Part shown: piece after piece, positions 1-10,500 of the stretch
Numbering within the stretch: position 1 is the first letter of the stretch
Layout of the letters: each line of letters opens with the position of its first letter
Translations under genes and position numbers: made by a program
The notes under the pieces: model-generated
What the model was told of the DNA's origin: nothing
The model's database searches: none
What the model saw: only the letters and a program-made list of their open reading frames with translations
NCBI GenBank assembly: GCA_016280395.1
Contig: JAEEGQ010000029.1
Coordinates: forward strand, 28,983 to 92,982
Direction of reading: 5' to 3'
Origin: Lachnospiraceae bacterium
GTDB taxonomy: Bacteria > Bacillota > Clostridia > Lachnospirales > Lachnospiraceae
Length of the DNA stretch: 64,000 nt

Positions 1-128
1 GGGCAAGGGGTAAAAGTCTGCCTAAGAGATATTATCATAAGACAGACAAATTGTAAACAACTTTTTATCATTGCGAAGGATAATTAATTTATCCCGGTCT
101 TTACCCGGTAAAGCTTTCGCAAAACCAG

Positions 129-671
129 TTAAATATCGTCTCTTCCGAGCATTTCGCAGGCTTCTTTTATATGTCCTTCTTTGAGTTCTTCCCTGATCCT
201 TGTACTGCTTATATCCTCTCCGGCATACCTTACTTTGTCTTTTACAACAACTTCGAATCCGTATTTTTTACCGAGATTCTTAAGCATTTCAATATCGCCC
301 CTTCCCTTTTTCCCGAACCGGAAATCGGGGCCGGTGTAAATGCGCTTCATCCCAAGCTTTCTGCAAAGCACAGCCCTTACAAAGCGTTTCGGGCTCATGT
401 TCGCTTCATGCTTTCCGAAACGGTAGACAACGATATAATCGGGATCGTAGGCAGAAAGCAGCTTTAATTTGCGTGCCTCGTCATCTATTGCGGAATCGGC
501 CTCAAGAGGCGTGCCTTTTGCCGCATCAAAAGTAAAGATGACTTTTTTGAGCCTGTCACCTTTTAAGAGCGTCAGCAGCAGGTCATGTCCTTTATGAACA
601 CCGTCAAACTTGCCTATCGTGACTGCGCTGCCGGAAATCCTGGTATTTTTTATATCTCTTAAAACGATCAT
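129..671 (-). CDS. ribF: FAD synthetase (RibF N-terminal half only)
   Basis: The 180-residue product matches the FMN adenylyltransferase part of RibF, which makes FAD from FMN and ATP in the cytoplasm. Visible motifs are the nucleotidyltransferase HKGH at residues 26-29 within GKFDGVHKGH, the FRFGKKGRGD region near 117-126, and SSTRIREEL near 155. Bifunctional RibF is normally about 310 residues; here the frame stops (TAA at 129-131) right where the riboflavin kinase domain should begin, and the 128 bases beyond show no continuation in another frame. The start overlaps the truB stop by 4 bp (ATGA), so it is the last gene of the rimP-nusA-infB operon. Riboflavin kinase must be supplied elsewhere, or the gene is truncated. 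Identity is secure; the single-domain state is read directly. Confidence 0.88.
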   Translation of the reverse strand: MIVLRDIKNTRISGSAVTIGKFDGVHKGHDLLLTLLKGDRLKKVIFTFDAAKGTPLEADSAIDDEARKLKLLSAYDPDYIVVYRFGKHEANMSPKRFVRAVLCRKLGMKRIYTGPDFRFGKKGRGDIEMLKNLGKKYGFEVVVKDKVRYAGEDISSTRIREELKEGHIKEACEMLGRDDI

Positions 672-1576
672 ATCTTTCCCGGAAAGACAATATACGGATA
701 CATATATTTTGCTCTGTCTTTCAACTCATAAATTGCCCGGAATTCTCCGTCTTTATCATACATCTTGTAAAGGCCCGGAAGGTTTTCGGAAAGAAACAGC
801 TTTCTTGGGATCCTGTTGCCGTTGATGAGCAGGTGGTTCGCCTCGCCTTCGGAGGCTTTCAGGCACGGATGATCATATACCGAATCTGCGGGGATCAGTT
901 TTTCCGCGATCTTCCCTTCGCCTGCAAGGGCAACGGCTTCGTCAAGAGTTACGGATTCTTCTATTCCGAATATCCCGACCCTTGTGCGGCAAAGATCTCC
1001 CATACAGGCTCCTGTGCCAAGCTTTTCGCCTATATCAAAGCAAAGGCTCCTGATATAAGTGCCTTTAGAGCATTCGACAAGCAGATGCGCCCGTTTTACA
1101 AATCCGTTCTCTTCTACGGTGTCTTTGATATCAAGCCTGCTTATTGTTATCTCTTTGGCTTCACGCTCAACGGTCATGCCTTTTCTTGCAAGATCGTAAA
1201 GGCGCTCCCCATCCTTCCACTTGGCGGAAAACATGGGCGGTACCTGCATTATCGTGCCACGGAAATGCAAAAGCGCGTTTTCAAGCTCACTTCGTGTAAC
1301 AAAAGACGGCATACTGCTTATGACATTGCCTGTAATATCGTAGCTGTCGGTCTTTGTGCCGATGATAAGCTCCGCAACATATTCTTTTGTACTGTCCGTA
1401 AGCTTTCCGCAGACTTTTGTCGCATTACCAAAGCAGACAGGCAGAACGCCTGTCGCATTTGGATCCAGCGTGCCTGTGTGTCCGGTCTTTTCACGGCCGC
1501 AGGCATGCTTTAATATACCAATGACCTTACTTGAAGTAAGGCCCTTGGGTTTGTTGACTATCAATATACCGTTCAT
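668..1576 (-). CDS. truB: tRNA pseudouridine(55) synthase TruB
   Basis: Converts U55 of the T-loop to pseudouridine in most tRNAs. The 302-residue length fits the family. The N-terminal VNKPKGLTSS motif and the catalytic block GHTGTLDPNATGVLP are present, with the catalytic Asp at residue 38; a YIRSLCFDIG-like motif follows near 175-185 and a PUA-like segment closes the protein. The start overlaps the rbfA stop by 4 bp and its stop overlaps ribF by 4 bp, so it is translationally coupled on both sides. The nrnA gene found between rbfA and truB in many Firmicutes is absent here. Confidence 0.95.
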   Translation of the reverse strand: MNGILIVNKPKGLTSSKVIGILKHACGREKTGHTGTLDPNATGVLPVCFGNATKVCGKLTDSTKEYVAELIIGTKTDSYDITGNVISSMPSFVTRSELENALLHFRGTIMQVPPMFSAKWKDGERLYDLARKGMTVEREAKEITISRLDIKDTVEENGFVKRAHLLVECSKGTYIRSLCFDIGEKLGTGACMGDLCRTRVGIFGIEESVTLDEAVALAGEGKIAEKLIPADSVYDHPCLKASEGEANHLLINGNRIPRKLFLSENLPGLYKMYDKDGEFRAIYELKDRAKYMYPYIVFPGKI

Positions 1577-2025
1577 TCTTCGAAACTTTCCGTACCTGTC
1601 TCTTCATCGGATTCGTCATTCGGATCGGGATCCGTGATATCAAAAGGCTCTGTGTCGATTCCGGCATCCGGGGAAACACCGGCAAGCTCGTCGATCTTTT
1701 TGCTCATCTCTATTCCGTATGCAATGGAGTCATCGGCAATAAAGCGAAGCTCCGGAGTATTGCGCATGTTCATGCTTCCCGCAAGCCTGCTCCTTAAGAA
1801 GGAAGCTGCATTCTTAAGACCTTTTACGGTGTCTTTAAGCTCTTCTTCAGAACCCAAAACGCTTATAAAAACCTTTGCGGTCTTAAGATCGGGAGCAACT
1901 TCGCATCTTGTCACGGAGGTGAACTCATGGATCCTCGGATCCTTGACTTCGGAACGTATAAGCTCGCTAAGCTCTTTCTGAACTTCCTGGTTTATCCTTA
2001 TGTTTTTAATACTGTCTTTTCTCAT
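1573..2025 (-). CDS. rbfA: 30S ribosome-binding factor RbfA
   Basis: RbfA binds the 30S subunit near helix 1 of 16S rRNA and acts in late maturation and cold adaptation. The KH-like core is visible (INQEVQKELSELIRSEVKDPR, then TSVTRCEVAPDLKTAKVF). The open frame extends to an ATG at 2055 that overlaps the infB stop, but the ATG at 2025 has a GGAG 5 bases upstream and gives the usual N-terminus (MRKDSIKNIRI), so it is preferred: 150 residues. The last 30 residues are acidic and probably disordered. The stop overlaps truB by 4 bp. Confidence 0.93.
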   Translation of the reverse strand: MRKDSIKNIRINQEVQKELSELIRSEVKDPRIHEFTSVTRCEVAPDLKTAKVFISVLGSEEELKDTVKGLKNAASFLRSRLAGSMNMRNTPELRFIADDSIAYGIEMSKKIDELAGVSPDAGIDTEPFDITDPDPNDESDEETGTESFEE

Positions 2026-2051
2026 AGCTGCTCCAAACCGGGAATTCCGGA

Positions 2052-5000
2052 TCATTTCCTCGGAACTTCCACCATAATGTAGAACTCCGCGATATCAAGC
2101 TCTGCAAAATCATTGAACTTTTCAAACACGATACCGCATTCGTAACCTGCCGCTACTTCCTTAACATCATCCTTCATACGCTTAAGCGATGCGACCGGGC
2201 CTTCCCAGATAAGATCCGAACCGCGTGTGATCCTTGCGGACGCATTACGCATTACCTTGCCGTCAAGCACGAAGGAACCTGCGATATTGCCTATACCGCT
2301 TGCCTTGAATATCTGACGGATCTCGGCATGGCCGACGATCTTTTCTTCATAGATAGGATCGAGCATGCCCTGCATAGCCTTTTCGATATCCTCGATGGCA
2401 TTGTAGATGACCCTGTAAAGCCTGATATCGACTTTTTCGTGCTCTGCGATATCTTTTGCCGTATTGTCGGGTTTTACGTTAAAACCGATCATGATAGCGT
2501 TTGACGCGCTTGCAAGGTTGACATCCGATTCGTTGATGGCACCTACGCCACTGTGGATAACACGGATAGCAACTTCATCATTTGAAAGTTTAAGAAGACT
2601 CTGTTTCATTGCTTCAACAGAACCCTGAACGTCGGCCTTTATGATGACATTAAGCTCTTTGATATTGCCGGCCTTGATCTGTGAATACAGACCGTCAAGC
2701 GACAGCTTTGCCCTTGTGTCCGCAATAAGCTGTTCCTTGCCTTCCGCAACGAAAGCATCAGCTATAGTACGGGCTTCTTTTTCATCACCGGTAACGATAA
2801 ATGTATCGCCTGCACCGGGTACGGCATTGAGACCGATTATCTCTACAGGTGTAGAAGGCGTTGCCTCTTTTACCCTTCTGCCCTTGTCGTCCGTCATTGC
2901 ACGCACTTTACCGAAGGCTGCACCGATGGAAATTATATCGCCCTGATGCAATGTACCCTTCTGTACAAGGATCGTCGCAACGGGACCGCGGCCCTTGTCA
3001 AGCTCTGCCTCGATAACAATACCGCGGGCTTTTCTGTTGGGATTAGCCTTAAGCTCAAGCATATCAGAGGTAAGGAGTACCATCTCGAGAAGGCCTTCGA
3101 TGCCTTCATGAGTCTTTGCCGAAACAGGTGCAAAGATGGTATCACCGCCCCAGTCTTCAGCAACGAGTCCGTATTCGGTAAGCTCCTGTTTAACCTTGTC
3201 GATATTAGCCGCAGGCTTGTCTATCTTGTTTACGGCAACGATTATCTGTATGCCGGCTGCTTTTGCGTGGTTGATCGCTTCTATGGTCTGAGGCATTACA
3301 CCGTCATCCGCAGCAACAACAAGGATGGCGATATCTGTACTCTTTGCGCCGCGAAGACGCATTGAAGTGAAAGCTTCATGACCGGGTGTGTCAAGGAAGG
3401 TGATCTTCCTGTTATTGATCTCGATAACGGATGCACCGATGTGCTGCGTGATCCCTCCGGCTTCCCTTGCTGTAACATTTGTTGAACGGATCGCATCAAG
3501 GAGCGACGTCTTACCGTGATCTACATGGCCCATTACACAGACAACGGGAGGTCTCTGGACCATAGAATCCTCGGGATCCTCGATATCTCTCATGAGTTCC
3601 TCGATAACATTCACCTTTACCTCATGTTCGCAAAGGCAGTCATATTCACTTGCGATATCTTCCGCTTCTTCAAAGGTGATATCCTGGTTGAGAGATACCA
3701 TCTTTCCCTGCATAAAGAGCTTTTTGATGATGTCGGAAGCATTCTTCTTAAGATGATCGGCAAGCTCTTTGATGGTAAGCATGTCGGGGATGGTGATGAC
3801 CTTGATGTCATCTTCCTGCTGTACAGCCTTTGCTACAGGCTTCTGGAATGCGCCTGCGCGCTTTGCATCCTTCTTTTTGCTGCCCTTTAAGTTGTCGTCA
3901 TCATAATTCTTGCCGCTTTCGAAGGTCTTGTTCTTTGCAAGACGTTCATTTCTCTTGTTCGAAGAATTACCCTTAGCGCTGATATCAGCAGCAGCGCCGG
4001 GCTTGCGGGACGTATTGCGGTCATTTTTGCCGGCTTTATAGCTGTGTGAAGGCTCGTCGCCGTCTTTTGGAACGAATCCCGACATCTGTCCGCCGGGTCT
4101 TGCACCAAAGCTTTTGCCCTGGCCCTGCCCGCCAAAGCGGGGACGATCACCGGGCTGACCCTGTCTGTAGCTGGAATCGGGCTTCTGTCCGTCTCTGGGT
4201 GTGAAACGCCTGTCGCCCTGAGGCCTTTGGCCCTGTCCGCGGTCTGTGGGTACGCGCCTGTCGTTTCTTGCGGAAGGCTGGCCGGGTCTTGCGTCAAGAC
4301 CGCTCTGTGCTCTTCTTGCCTGCCTTTCCTCTTCGCGTTTTTTGATATCATCAAAGACATTGCCTTTTATGACAATGGTGCTCTGGTTTTTATTGATAAG
4401 GAAATCCTGCCCGAATTTAGGCTGTTCGGGTGTTACGGTTTTTTCCGGCTGAACGGGTTTAACTTCGGGAGCCTTCTGCTCAGGCTTTTGAGGCTGGAGA
4501 GGACGCTGCTGCTGCGGCTGCGGCTTCTGCCTTTCCGTATCGCCGAATTTATAAGAACTTGTAGGCGCTTTCCCCTTGGGGATCTCGATCTTTTTATCCT
4601 GGGGATTTTGAAATCGCTGTCCTCCCTGGGGTACAGGCCTCTGAGGATTTCTGTTCTGGCCCTGGGGCTGGTTTGAGCCCTGTCCCTGCGGCCTTTGAGC
4701 CTGACGCTGGTCCTTGCCGAGGCCGGGTCTTGCCTGTGCCTGATTTTGTCCCTGTACGGGCTTGCTGTGATGGGCACCCTGCTGTCCGTGTGAAAATATT
4801 GCGGACTTCCTGCCGTCCATAAGCACCGGCGCACCGTCTATGGAAACAGGTTTAAGGCGTTTTGGGGCATTGTCCTCCTCGTCTGCTTCCTTTCTTTCGG
4901 GAGCAGGCTTTTCCGCGGGCTTTACGGGAGCTTTTACAGCTTCGGGCTTCTTTTCAGTGCTTTCGGCCTTTTTAGCAGGCTCAGCTTTCTTTTCGGGTGC

Positions 5001-5174
5001 AGGAGCGATTTCTTTTTTCTCCTGTTTTCCGAATTTGCCGTTCACAAGCTTGATCTCGCTTTCTTCAAGGTTGCTCCCGGCTTTTTTATCAATACCTTTT
5101 TCGGCAAGGAATGCGACAATATCCTTGCTTGCAATTCCTAATTCTTTAGCTAATTCGTGGACCTTTTTGGCCAT
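2052..5174 (-). CDS. infB: translation initiation factor IF-2 with long low-complexity N-terminus
   Basis: GTPase that delivers initiator fMet-tRNA to the 30S subunit and promotes subunit joining. The IF2N motif ([12 protein letters not shown]) starts the protein. A region rich in Q, P, G, R and K, clearly disordered, runs from about residue 45 to 430. A second IF2N-like segment follows, then the G domain with GHVDHGKT (about 548-555), DTPGHEAF and NKIDKP, and the C-terminal beta-barrel domains. The ATG at 5174 has GGAGGG upstream and sits 4 bases after the ylxQ stop; the in-frame ATG at 5195 lies within ylxQ and carries the Shine-Dalgarno itself. About 1040 residues is long for IF-2 (often 700-900); the extra length is all in the linker. 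Confidence 0.96.
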   Translation of the reverse strand: MAKKVHELAKELGIASKDIVAFLAEKGIDKKAGSNLEESEIKLVNGKFGKQEKKEIAPAPEKKAEPAKKAESTEKKPEAVKAPVKPAEKPAPERKEADEEDNAPKRLKPVSIDGAPVLMDGRKSAIFSHGQQGAHHSKPVQGQNQAQARPGLGKDQRQAQRPQGQGSNQPQGQNRNPQRPVPQGGQRFQNPQDKKIEIPKGKAPTSSYKFGDTERQKPQPQQQRPLQPQKPEQKAPEVKPVQPEKTVTPEQPKFGQDFLINKNQSTIVIKGNVFDDIKKREEERQARRAQSGLDARPGQPSARNDRRVPTDRGQGQRPQGDRRFTPRDGQKPDSSYRQGQPGDRPRFGGQGQGKSFGARPGGQMSGFVPKDGDEPSHSYKAGKNDRNTSRKPGAAADISAKGNSSNKRNERLAKNKTFESGKNYDDDNLKGSKKKDAKRAGAFQKPVAKAVQQEDDIKVITIPDMLTIKELADHLKKNASDIIKKLFMQGKMVSLNQDITFEEAEDIASEYDCLCEHEVKVNVIEELMRDIEDPEDSMVQRPPVVCVMGHVDHGKTSLLDAIRSTNVTAREAGGITQHIGASVIEINNRKITFLDTPGHEAFTSMRLRGAKSTDIAILVVAADDGVMPQTIEAINHAKAAGIQIIVAVNKIDKPAANIDKVKQELTEYGLVAEDWGGDTIFAPVSAKTHEGIEGLLEMVLLTSDMLELKANPNRKARGIVIEAELDKGRGPVATILVQKGTLHQGDIISIGAAFGKVRAMTDDKGRRVKEATPSTPVEIIGLNAVPGAGDTFIVTGDEKEARTIADAFVAEGKEQLIADTRAKLSLDGLYSQIKAGNIKELNVIIKADVQGSVEAMKQSLLKLSNDEVAIRVIHSGVGAINESDVNLASASNAIMIGFNVKPDNTAKDIAEHEKVDIRLYRVIYNAIEDIEKAMQGMLDPIYEEKIVGHAEIRQIFKASGIGNIAGSFVLDGKVMRNASARITRGSDLIWEGPVASLKRMKDDVKEVAAGYECGIVFEKFNDFAELDIAEFYIMVEVPRK

Positions 5175-5178
5175 ATAT

Positions 5179-5550
5179 TCATTTCCCTCCCGCATCGGTC
5201 TGATCCGGTGCTATGCTTAATGCGTCGATCGTCTCTCTGATCTTTTCTGCAAGTCCTTCGTTTGTGACTGCAATGGATACTCTGTATTCTTTCCCGATCG
5301 AATGTCCGAGCGTATATCTGTCGGAAAACTCCCTGTACGGAACCTTATAAAAGGCACATGCATCCTTGAAACCTTTTTTGGTGTTGTCCGATGCATCTTT
5401 TGATATGATCACAAGCTTTGCCTTGTGATCCTTTATCGCGCTGTCCGCCATGAATTCGCCGGTCTTTAAGGCTCCCTGCTTTGCACAGAGCGATATAAGA
5501 CCAAGAACGCTCTTTTCTGTCGGGATCTTTTGGTCTGATCTTTTACCCAA
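5179..5550 (-). CDS. L7Ae/L30e-family RNA-binding protein (YlxQ-like)
   Basis: Small cytoplasmic protein of the ribosomal L7Ae/L30e fold, expected to bind kink-turn or similar RNA. The fold is suggested by [16 protein letters not shown] near residues 17-32, [17 protein letters not shown] near 45-61, and the closing [19 protein letters not shown]. Its position between rnpM and infB is the standard ylxQ locus. The likely start is a TTG (5548-5550) that overlaps the rnpM stop by 8 bp; no other start codon lies before residue 34. The exact molecular role of YlxQ is not settled. Confidence 0.85.
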   Translation of the reverse strand: MGKRSDQKIPTEKSVLGLISLCAKQGALKTGEFMADSAIKDHKAKLVIISKDASDNTKKGFKDACAFYKVPYREFSDRYTLGHSIGKEYRVSIAVTNEGLAEKIRETIDALSIAPDQTDAGGK

Positions 5551-5815
5551 GTTCCTTCAGCTCCTTTTCAACCTGCTCGTAAAACAAAGCCGGTATCTCG
5601 GTTTCAAGAGACTTTGAAAGGCTTTTGTTCTTACGGGCTTTTGCGAGGCATTCGACAGACCTGCAGATATAAGCTCCGCGCCCGTTCTTTCTTCCGGTAG
5701 GGTCATATTCTATATTGCCTTCCGGAGTACGAATGATGCGGGCAAGCTGCTGTTTTGGTTTTATCTCACCGCATGCGACGCATTTTCTTGACGGGATCCT
5801 TTTAGTAGTACTCAA
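5543..5815 (-). CDS. rnpM: RNase P modulator RnpM (YlxR, DUF448)
   Basis: 90-residue YlxR-family protein; the family has been reported to bind the RNase P RNA and modulate RNase P activity. The diagnostic motifs are RKCVACGE near residues 10-17 (a Cys-x-x-Cys pair) and GRKNGRGAYIC near 41-51. The start is probably a TTG at 5813-5815 overlapping the nusA stop (TTGA), with AGGTGAT upstream, so translation is coupled to nusA. The stop overlaps ylxQ. Confidence 0.9.
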   Translation of the reverse strand: MSTTKRIPSRKCVACGEIKPKQQLARIIRTPEGNIEYDPTGRKNGRGAYICRSVECLAKARKNKSLSKSLETEIPALFYEQVEKELKELG

Positions 5816-6879
5816 TAAATATCACCTGCCTGGGACTCACTCTTAATATCTATCTTATATCCGGTAAGCTTTGCTGCAAGCCTTGCATTCTGGCCTTCCT
5901 TGCCGATCGCAAGTGACAGCTGGTTATCGGGAACAATAACACGTGCGCATTTTTCGTCGTCATAAACATCTACCGAAAGAACCTTTGCAGGTCCCAATGC
6001 GTTCTTGATAAGGATGGCCGGATCGTCGCTCCAGTTGATGATATCGATCTTTTCACCGCCCAGCTCGTCAACGATCGCATTTACCCTTGCGCCGTTAACG
6101 CCCACGCATGCGCCTGTAGGATCGACATCCGGATCGTTCGAGCTTACAGCCATCTTTGTACGCTGTCCGGCTTCACGGGCAATCGAATTGATGGTAACGA
6201 TACCGTCGTGTACCTCTGTAACCTCGGCCTCAAAGAGCTTGCGCACAAGCTCCGGATGTGTCCTGGAAACAACGATCTTCGGACCCTTGCCGGTATTCTG
6301 TACATCAAGCACATAGAACTTGAAACGGCTTGAAGGCGTGTAGTTTTCTGTCTTGATCTGCTCCTTTTCGGTAAGAACCGCATCACATTTTCCAAGGTTT
6401 ACAGTGATGTTCTTTCCGGAAGATCTTCCGATGATGCCTGTCACAACATCACGGGACTTATCATAGAACTGATCATATATGGCCTTGCGCTCTTCCTCAC
6501 GGATACGCTGGATAACAACCTGCTTTGCCTTCTGTGTTGCTATACGGCCGAAGTTCATCGGTGTAACTTCAACAAGGACCTGATCTCCGATGCTGTATTT
6601 CTTTCTCGGATGATACTTTTTAGCCTCCTCGAGAGTAAGCTCCAAAGCGGGATCCATGACTTCTTCAACAATAGTCTTGTTTGCATAGACTTTAACGGCA
6701 CCCGTTTCACGGTCTATGTTGATCTGGATGTTCTCGGCATTGCCGAATTCCTTTTCACATGCAACAAGCATGGAGCTTTCAAGGGTTTCAAGAAGCTTTT
6801 CCTTGCTGATGCCCTTTTCTTTTTCCAGTTTGTTCAATGCTTCGATCATATCTTTTTCGGGATTGATCTTTGTTTCCAT
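5812..6879 (-). CDS. nusA: transcription termination/antitermination factor NusA
   Basis: Binds RNA polymerase and nascent RNA, influencing pausing, intrinsic termination and antitermination. The order is an N-terminal polymerase-binding domain (residues 1-125), an S1 domain (about 130-200, with [11 protein letters not shown]), then KH1 and KH2 (about 200-345), including [18 protein letters not shown] and [21 protein letters not shown]. At 355 residues it lacks the C-terminal acidic repeats of proteobacterial NusA, as usual in Firmicutes. The start has AGGAG 7 bases upstream. It lies 73 bp after rimP and overlaps rnpM by 4 bp. Confidence 0.97.
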   Translation of the reverse strand: METKINPEKDMIEALNKLEKEKGISKEKLLETLESSMLVACEKEFGNAENIQINIDRETGAVKVYANKTIVEEVMDPALELTLEEAKKYHPRKKYSIGDQVLVEVTPMNFGRIATQKAKQVVIQRIREEERKAIYDQFYDKSRDVVTGIIGRSSGKNITVNLGKCDAVLTEKEQIKTENYTPSSRFKFYVLDVQNTGKGPKIVVSRTHPELVRKLFEAEVTEVHDGIVTINSIAREAGQRTKMAVSSNDPDVDPTGACVGVNGARVNAIVDELGGEKIDIINWSDDPAILIKNALGPAKVLSVDVYDDEKCARVIVPDNQLSLAIGKEGQNARLAAKLTGYKIDIKSESQAGDIY

Positions 6880-6952
6880 TTTTTATCTCCTTTTTATACG
6901 ACTTTTGATCGTTTTTGTTTCGATACCTGTTTTACGCCTGATCCGAGAAGTC

Positions 6953-7417
6953 TCAGAAGCGTACCGTAAGGCGTGCAAGCGAAATATCTTTTTTATTAAA
7001 GGTATAAAGCTTTCCGTCTTCTTCAAGGGTTATTGACTCTTCGCTGTTTTCTTTAAGGATGCCGGTGAAATCCTTGCGTTTTTCAAGAGGCTTGAACAGC
7101 TTTACGTCGATCTCTTTCCCGATGCTCCTTACATAATCCTTTTCCTTTTTCAGCTGCCTTCCAAGCCCCGGCGAGCTTACTTCGAGGATGTAGGAATCTT
7201 CGATAAAATCCTCTTTGTCAAGAAGATCGCTTACCTTCCTGCTTACATCTTCGCAGTCGTTGATGGTGATGCCGCCCTCCTTGTCAATATAGGCACGGAG
7301 GTAATATTCGCCGCCTTCCTTGACATATTCGACATCTACAAGTTCAAATCCGGCCGCATCCGTAACAGGCTTTACAAGAGCCTCGAAACGTGTTTCGTAT
7401 TCTTCTTTTCTGCTCAA
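6953..7417 (-). CDS. rimP: ribosome maturation factor RimP
   Basis: Needed for 30S subunit assembly. The core motifs are visible: GFELVDVEYVKEGGEYYLRAY, INDCEDVSRKVSDLLD, and ILEVSSPGLGRQLK. The open frame runs further upstream, but the conserved start falls at a TTG (7415-7417) placed about 9 bases after a full AAGGAGG, giving 154 residues, the normal size. It is the first gene of the nusA-infB operon and has a leader with a conspicuous hairpin. Confidence 0.93.
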   Translation of the reverse strand: MSRKEEYETRFEALVKPVTDAAGFELVDVEYVKEGGEYYLRAYIDKEGGITINDCEDVSRKVSDLLDKEDFIEDSYILEVSSPGLGRQLKKEKDYVRSIGKEIDVKLFKPLEKRKDFTGILKENSEESITLEEDGKLYTFNKKDISLARLTVRF

Positions 7418-7458
7418 AAATATCAACCTCCTTAAACGGGAAACCCCCATCATAAAGC

Positions 7459-7484
7459 AAGAAGTGGACTCGCGTCCACTTCTT
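7459..7484 (-). promoter_or_regulatory. perfect 11-bp hairpin with GCGA tetraloop in rimP leader
   Basis: In the minus-strand RNA an 11-bp perfect stem (AAGAAGTGGAC pairing GTCCACTTCTT) is closed by GCGA, a GNRA tetraloop. It ends 41 bases before the rimP start codon and is not followed by a U-run, so it is not a simple terminator. It is a candidate structured leader controlling this operon or stabilising its 5' end. Function is inferred from position only. Confidence 0.6.
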
Positions 7485-7506
7485 ACAACACAACTCATCA
7501 TCTGTA

Positions 7507-7536
7507 CTTTAACACATTGCAATTGTTAAAGCAAGT
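7507..7536 (-). promoter_or_regulatory. possible sigma-A promoter for the rimP-nusA-infB operon
   Basis: On the minus strand TTGCTT and TAAAGT are separated by 17 bases, placing the start of transcription upstream of the leader hairpin. An overlapping alternative is TTAACA-17-TACAGA. Both hexamers are only partial matches. The position downstream of the big Ig-repeat gene and upstream of rimP is the main support. Confidence 0.35.
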
Positions 7537-7587
7537 GTTTTTTTGAAAAACACTGAAAAAAAGTAAATAATCTTCAATGCCTCTGTA

Positions 7588-10500
7588 CTACTTGATCTTG
7601 ATGACATGTACGGTACACTCAAGGCGTCTGCCGTTTACAACTGCGTAAATCTTTGTATAACCGAGCTTCTTTGCGATAATGCTGCCGTTTGAAACTTCGG
7701 CGATCTCCTGGTTGTCAACATCCCATCTTACAGTCACGCCTGTCGCTCCAAGACCGTCAACGGTTAGAGGTATAAGGAGTGAGGTGTACTGCTGCAGCTC
7801 AACATATGTGCGGCTAAGTCCCAGTACATAAACCTTGATCGTACCCTTAAGGCCTGTTTCCGTCATTATCGAAACATTTGCGGTACCGACTGATTTTGCG
7901 ACTATATGACCGGTATTCTGGTCAACCGTTGCAACTATCGTATTATCACTGCTCCAGCTTACCGTCTCGGTAGTATTGTTTGGAACAAGGGCATACTGCA
8001 CAGTCCGCTCTTCACCGGGTATCAGTACAAGCTCGCTTTCCGCAAACTTTATTGCTGTTGTATAAACAGGTGCGATAACATTTATGTAGCAGATTGCCGA
8101 AACGCCGCTTGTATCGTTAGCGGATGCCCTTACGACCGTACTTCCCGGATTAAGTGCCGTAACGACACCGTTAGGATTGACGATGGCGATCTTTTCGTCG
8201 TCGGAAGTCCAGATAACTTCCTTGAAAGTGGCATTATCATCCGAAACCTTTGCGGTTATCGTGTAGGAATGGCCCTGGATAAGCGTGATATACGTGATAT
8301 CGAGGTCGATCTTCTTGACAAGTTCGCAGACCGTTACTTCGCAGAGGTCCTCGGCACCGCTTCCGTCGGCTGCGGTACAGTATATCGTTGCATCACCGAG
8401 GGAAATGCCGCGGATACGGCCGTTTTCATCAACGGTGCAGACTTCGGGATTGCTTGAACGCCATGTAACATCCTTATTTGTTGCCGTCTCGCCCGAAATG
8501 GTCGCCGTAAGCCTGTAAGTCCTGTTAAGACCAAGCTTGTAGGTATGGTCGCTGAGCACTACATCAGTAACCTGCTCGATAACCGTAACGATACAATAAT
8601 CAATGAAACCGCCCTCTTCGGAGGTGCAGGTGATAACGGTAACACCGCCCGCTATACCTTTGATATAGCCCTTTTTATCGATGGTCGCAACATCAGGTCT
8701 TGAAGAATTCCAGGTATAGTTCTGGTTTGAAGCGGTCGTCGGATCAAAGGTCACATCCATCTCATGCATCTCACCGACTTTTATCTCAAGCTCGCGCTCG
8801 GAGATCTTTAATCCGTTGGTGCTTTGGTTTACGGTAACCGCAACATATGCTGTTGTGCCGTTTCCGGTCTGTGCCGCGATAACACATGTGCCTGCGCTCT
8901 TTGCGGTTATCTTGCCGTTTGCGCTTACTGTAGCAACGGCATTGTCTGAAGAAGCAAAGGTTACTTTGCCTTCAGTCGTATCCGCGGGAGTAAGCGTGTA
9001 CTGGAGATAATAATAGTCTCCCGTATTAAGTGTAAGCTTTGTTACGTCAAGCTTAAGGCCCGTTGCGACGCGTCCGACGTTTATGGTGCAGGTCGCGGTG
9101 TAACCGCCGTCTTTGGTCTTGCAGATTATTACTGCGGATCCGACGCCCTTTGCGGTAACAAGGCCGTTTGCATCAACGGTCGCGACCGAAGTATTCGAGG
9201 ACTGCCATGTGACTGCGCTTTCCGTTGCTCCAGCCGGGGATATCGTATATGTGAGCCGGTAAGTATCGCCCACATACATGTCATGAGTGGTCGTATCGAG
9301 CTTTATGCCCGATACGGTCTTTGTAACTTCGAGATTGCATACTGCAAACACCGATGCATCATTCTTTGAAGAAACAAGGATCGATGTGCTGCCGGGTTTC
9401 TTTAAGGTAACGATACCGTTCTGGTCGACCGTAGCAACGGAAGTGTCCATTGAAGTCCAGACGATCTCGTTATTTATTGCAGAAGGCGGCTCTATCTCTG
9501 CATAAAGCTGGAACCAGCCGGCAGAAAGAGGCAGCGATACACTTGTCTGTGAAAGCGTTATCTTTGTGATAGGCGCGTAAACAGTTATCTGACAGTATCC
9601 GACGATCTCGTTTTCGGGGTTGACTGCGGTAAGGGTTGCTTTTCCGCCGCCCGCAGCATATACTGTACAGCTCAGATCGTCATAGGATGTGATCTTTACA
9701 ACTGATTCATCGGATGAATTCCATGAAAGTGAAACACCGTTAAGTGAAGGGTGTACCTGTGCATTCACTGTAAGATTGTCGCCGATGTTCAGCTGTGCGG
9801 TCTCGGGTATGAGAACGATGTCCTTTACTGCTTCCCTGACGGTTATCTTACATTTGGCGGTCTTTTCAACGCCTTCTACACTCTGTGAAGCGGTAATGAC
9901 CGTTGTTCCGACTGCAAGAGCCTTAACTGTCCCGTTATCGACCGTTGCGACGCTTTCATCGGAGGATGTCCACGTAACAACAGTAGGGCTCGTGGTGGTA
10001 GCCCGAAGCTTTAACTCGCCGCCTACATACATTACGTAAGAAGCATAGTTAAGGGATATCGTATCGACTACTCTTACGATTATATCAAGCGTTGCGGGAA
10101 CATATGCATTTATCTCGTCAGGAGTGTAAACGTCTTCATAGCCTGCACCGGTGACTCTTGTAAGATGGATGGTCGTTTCGCCCGAACCCTCACCTGTGAT
10201 TATGCCGTTATGTACAGACGCTATCGCGTCATCATCGGAAACATAATCGTACCATTTATAGTCTTTTATCGAAGAATTCTCAACAATATTGTAAGTATCT
10301 GAAACATTGATATAAAGCGGGCCTTCCGGAAGCTTAACGGGAACAATGATCGTGCATCCCATCTTTCTGATCTTTGTATTGCTCTCACCGTAATCGCCTT
10401 TTACCTGAGCGGTAATGTAATAAGCACCGGCTTCAACACCCGAGAAATATATCCTTCCGCCTGTATTGTACAGTGTTACATGGAACTTGTCGGTCTTTTG

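Noticed and set aside
101..115. Palindrome CTTTACC/GGTAAAG after ribF as a terminator
   Set aside because: Short stem without U-run on the minus strand; function not supportable.
833..1513. 226-residue plus-strand ORF opposite truB
   Set aside because: It is a shadow of truB; the minus frame carries the conserved catalytic motif and operon overlaps.
7534..7554. A/T-rich hairpin after the BIG2 gene as a terminator
   Set aside because: The stem is nearly all A-T, the loop is 3 bases and no U-run follows on the minus strand.
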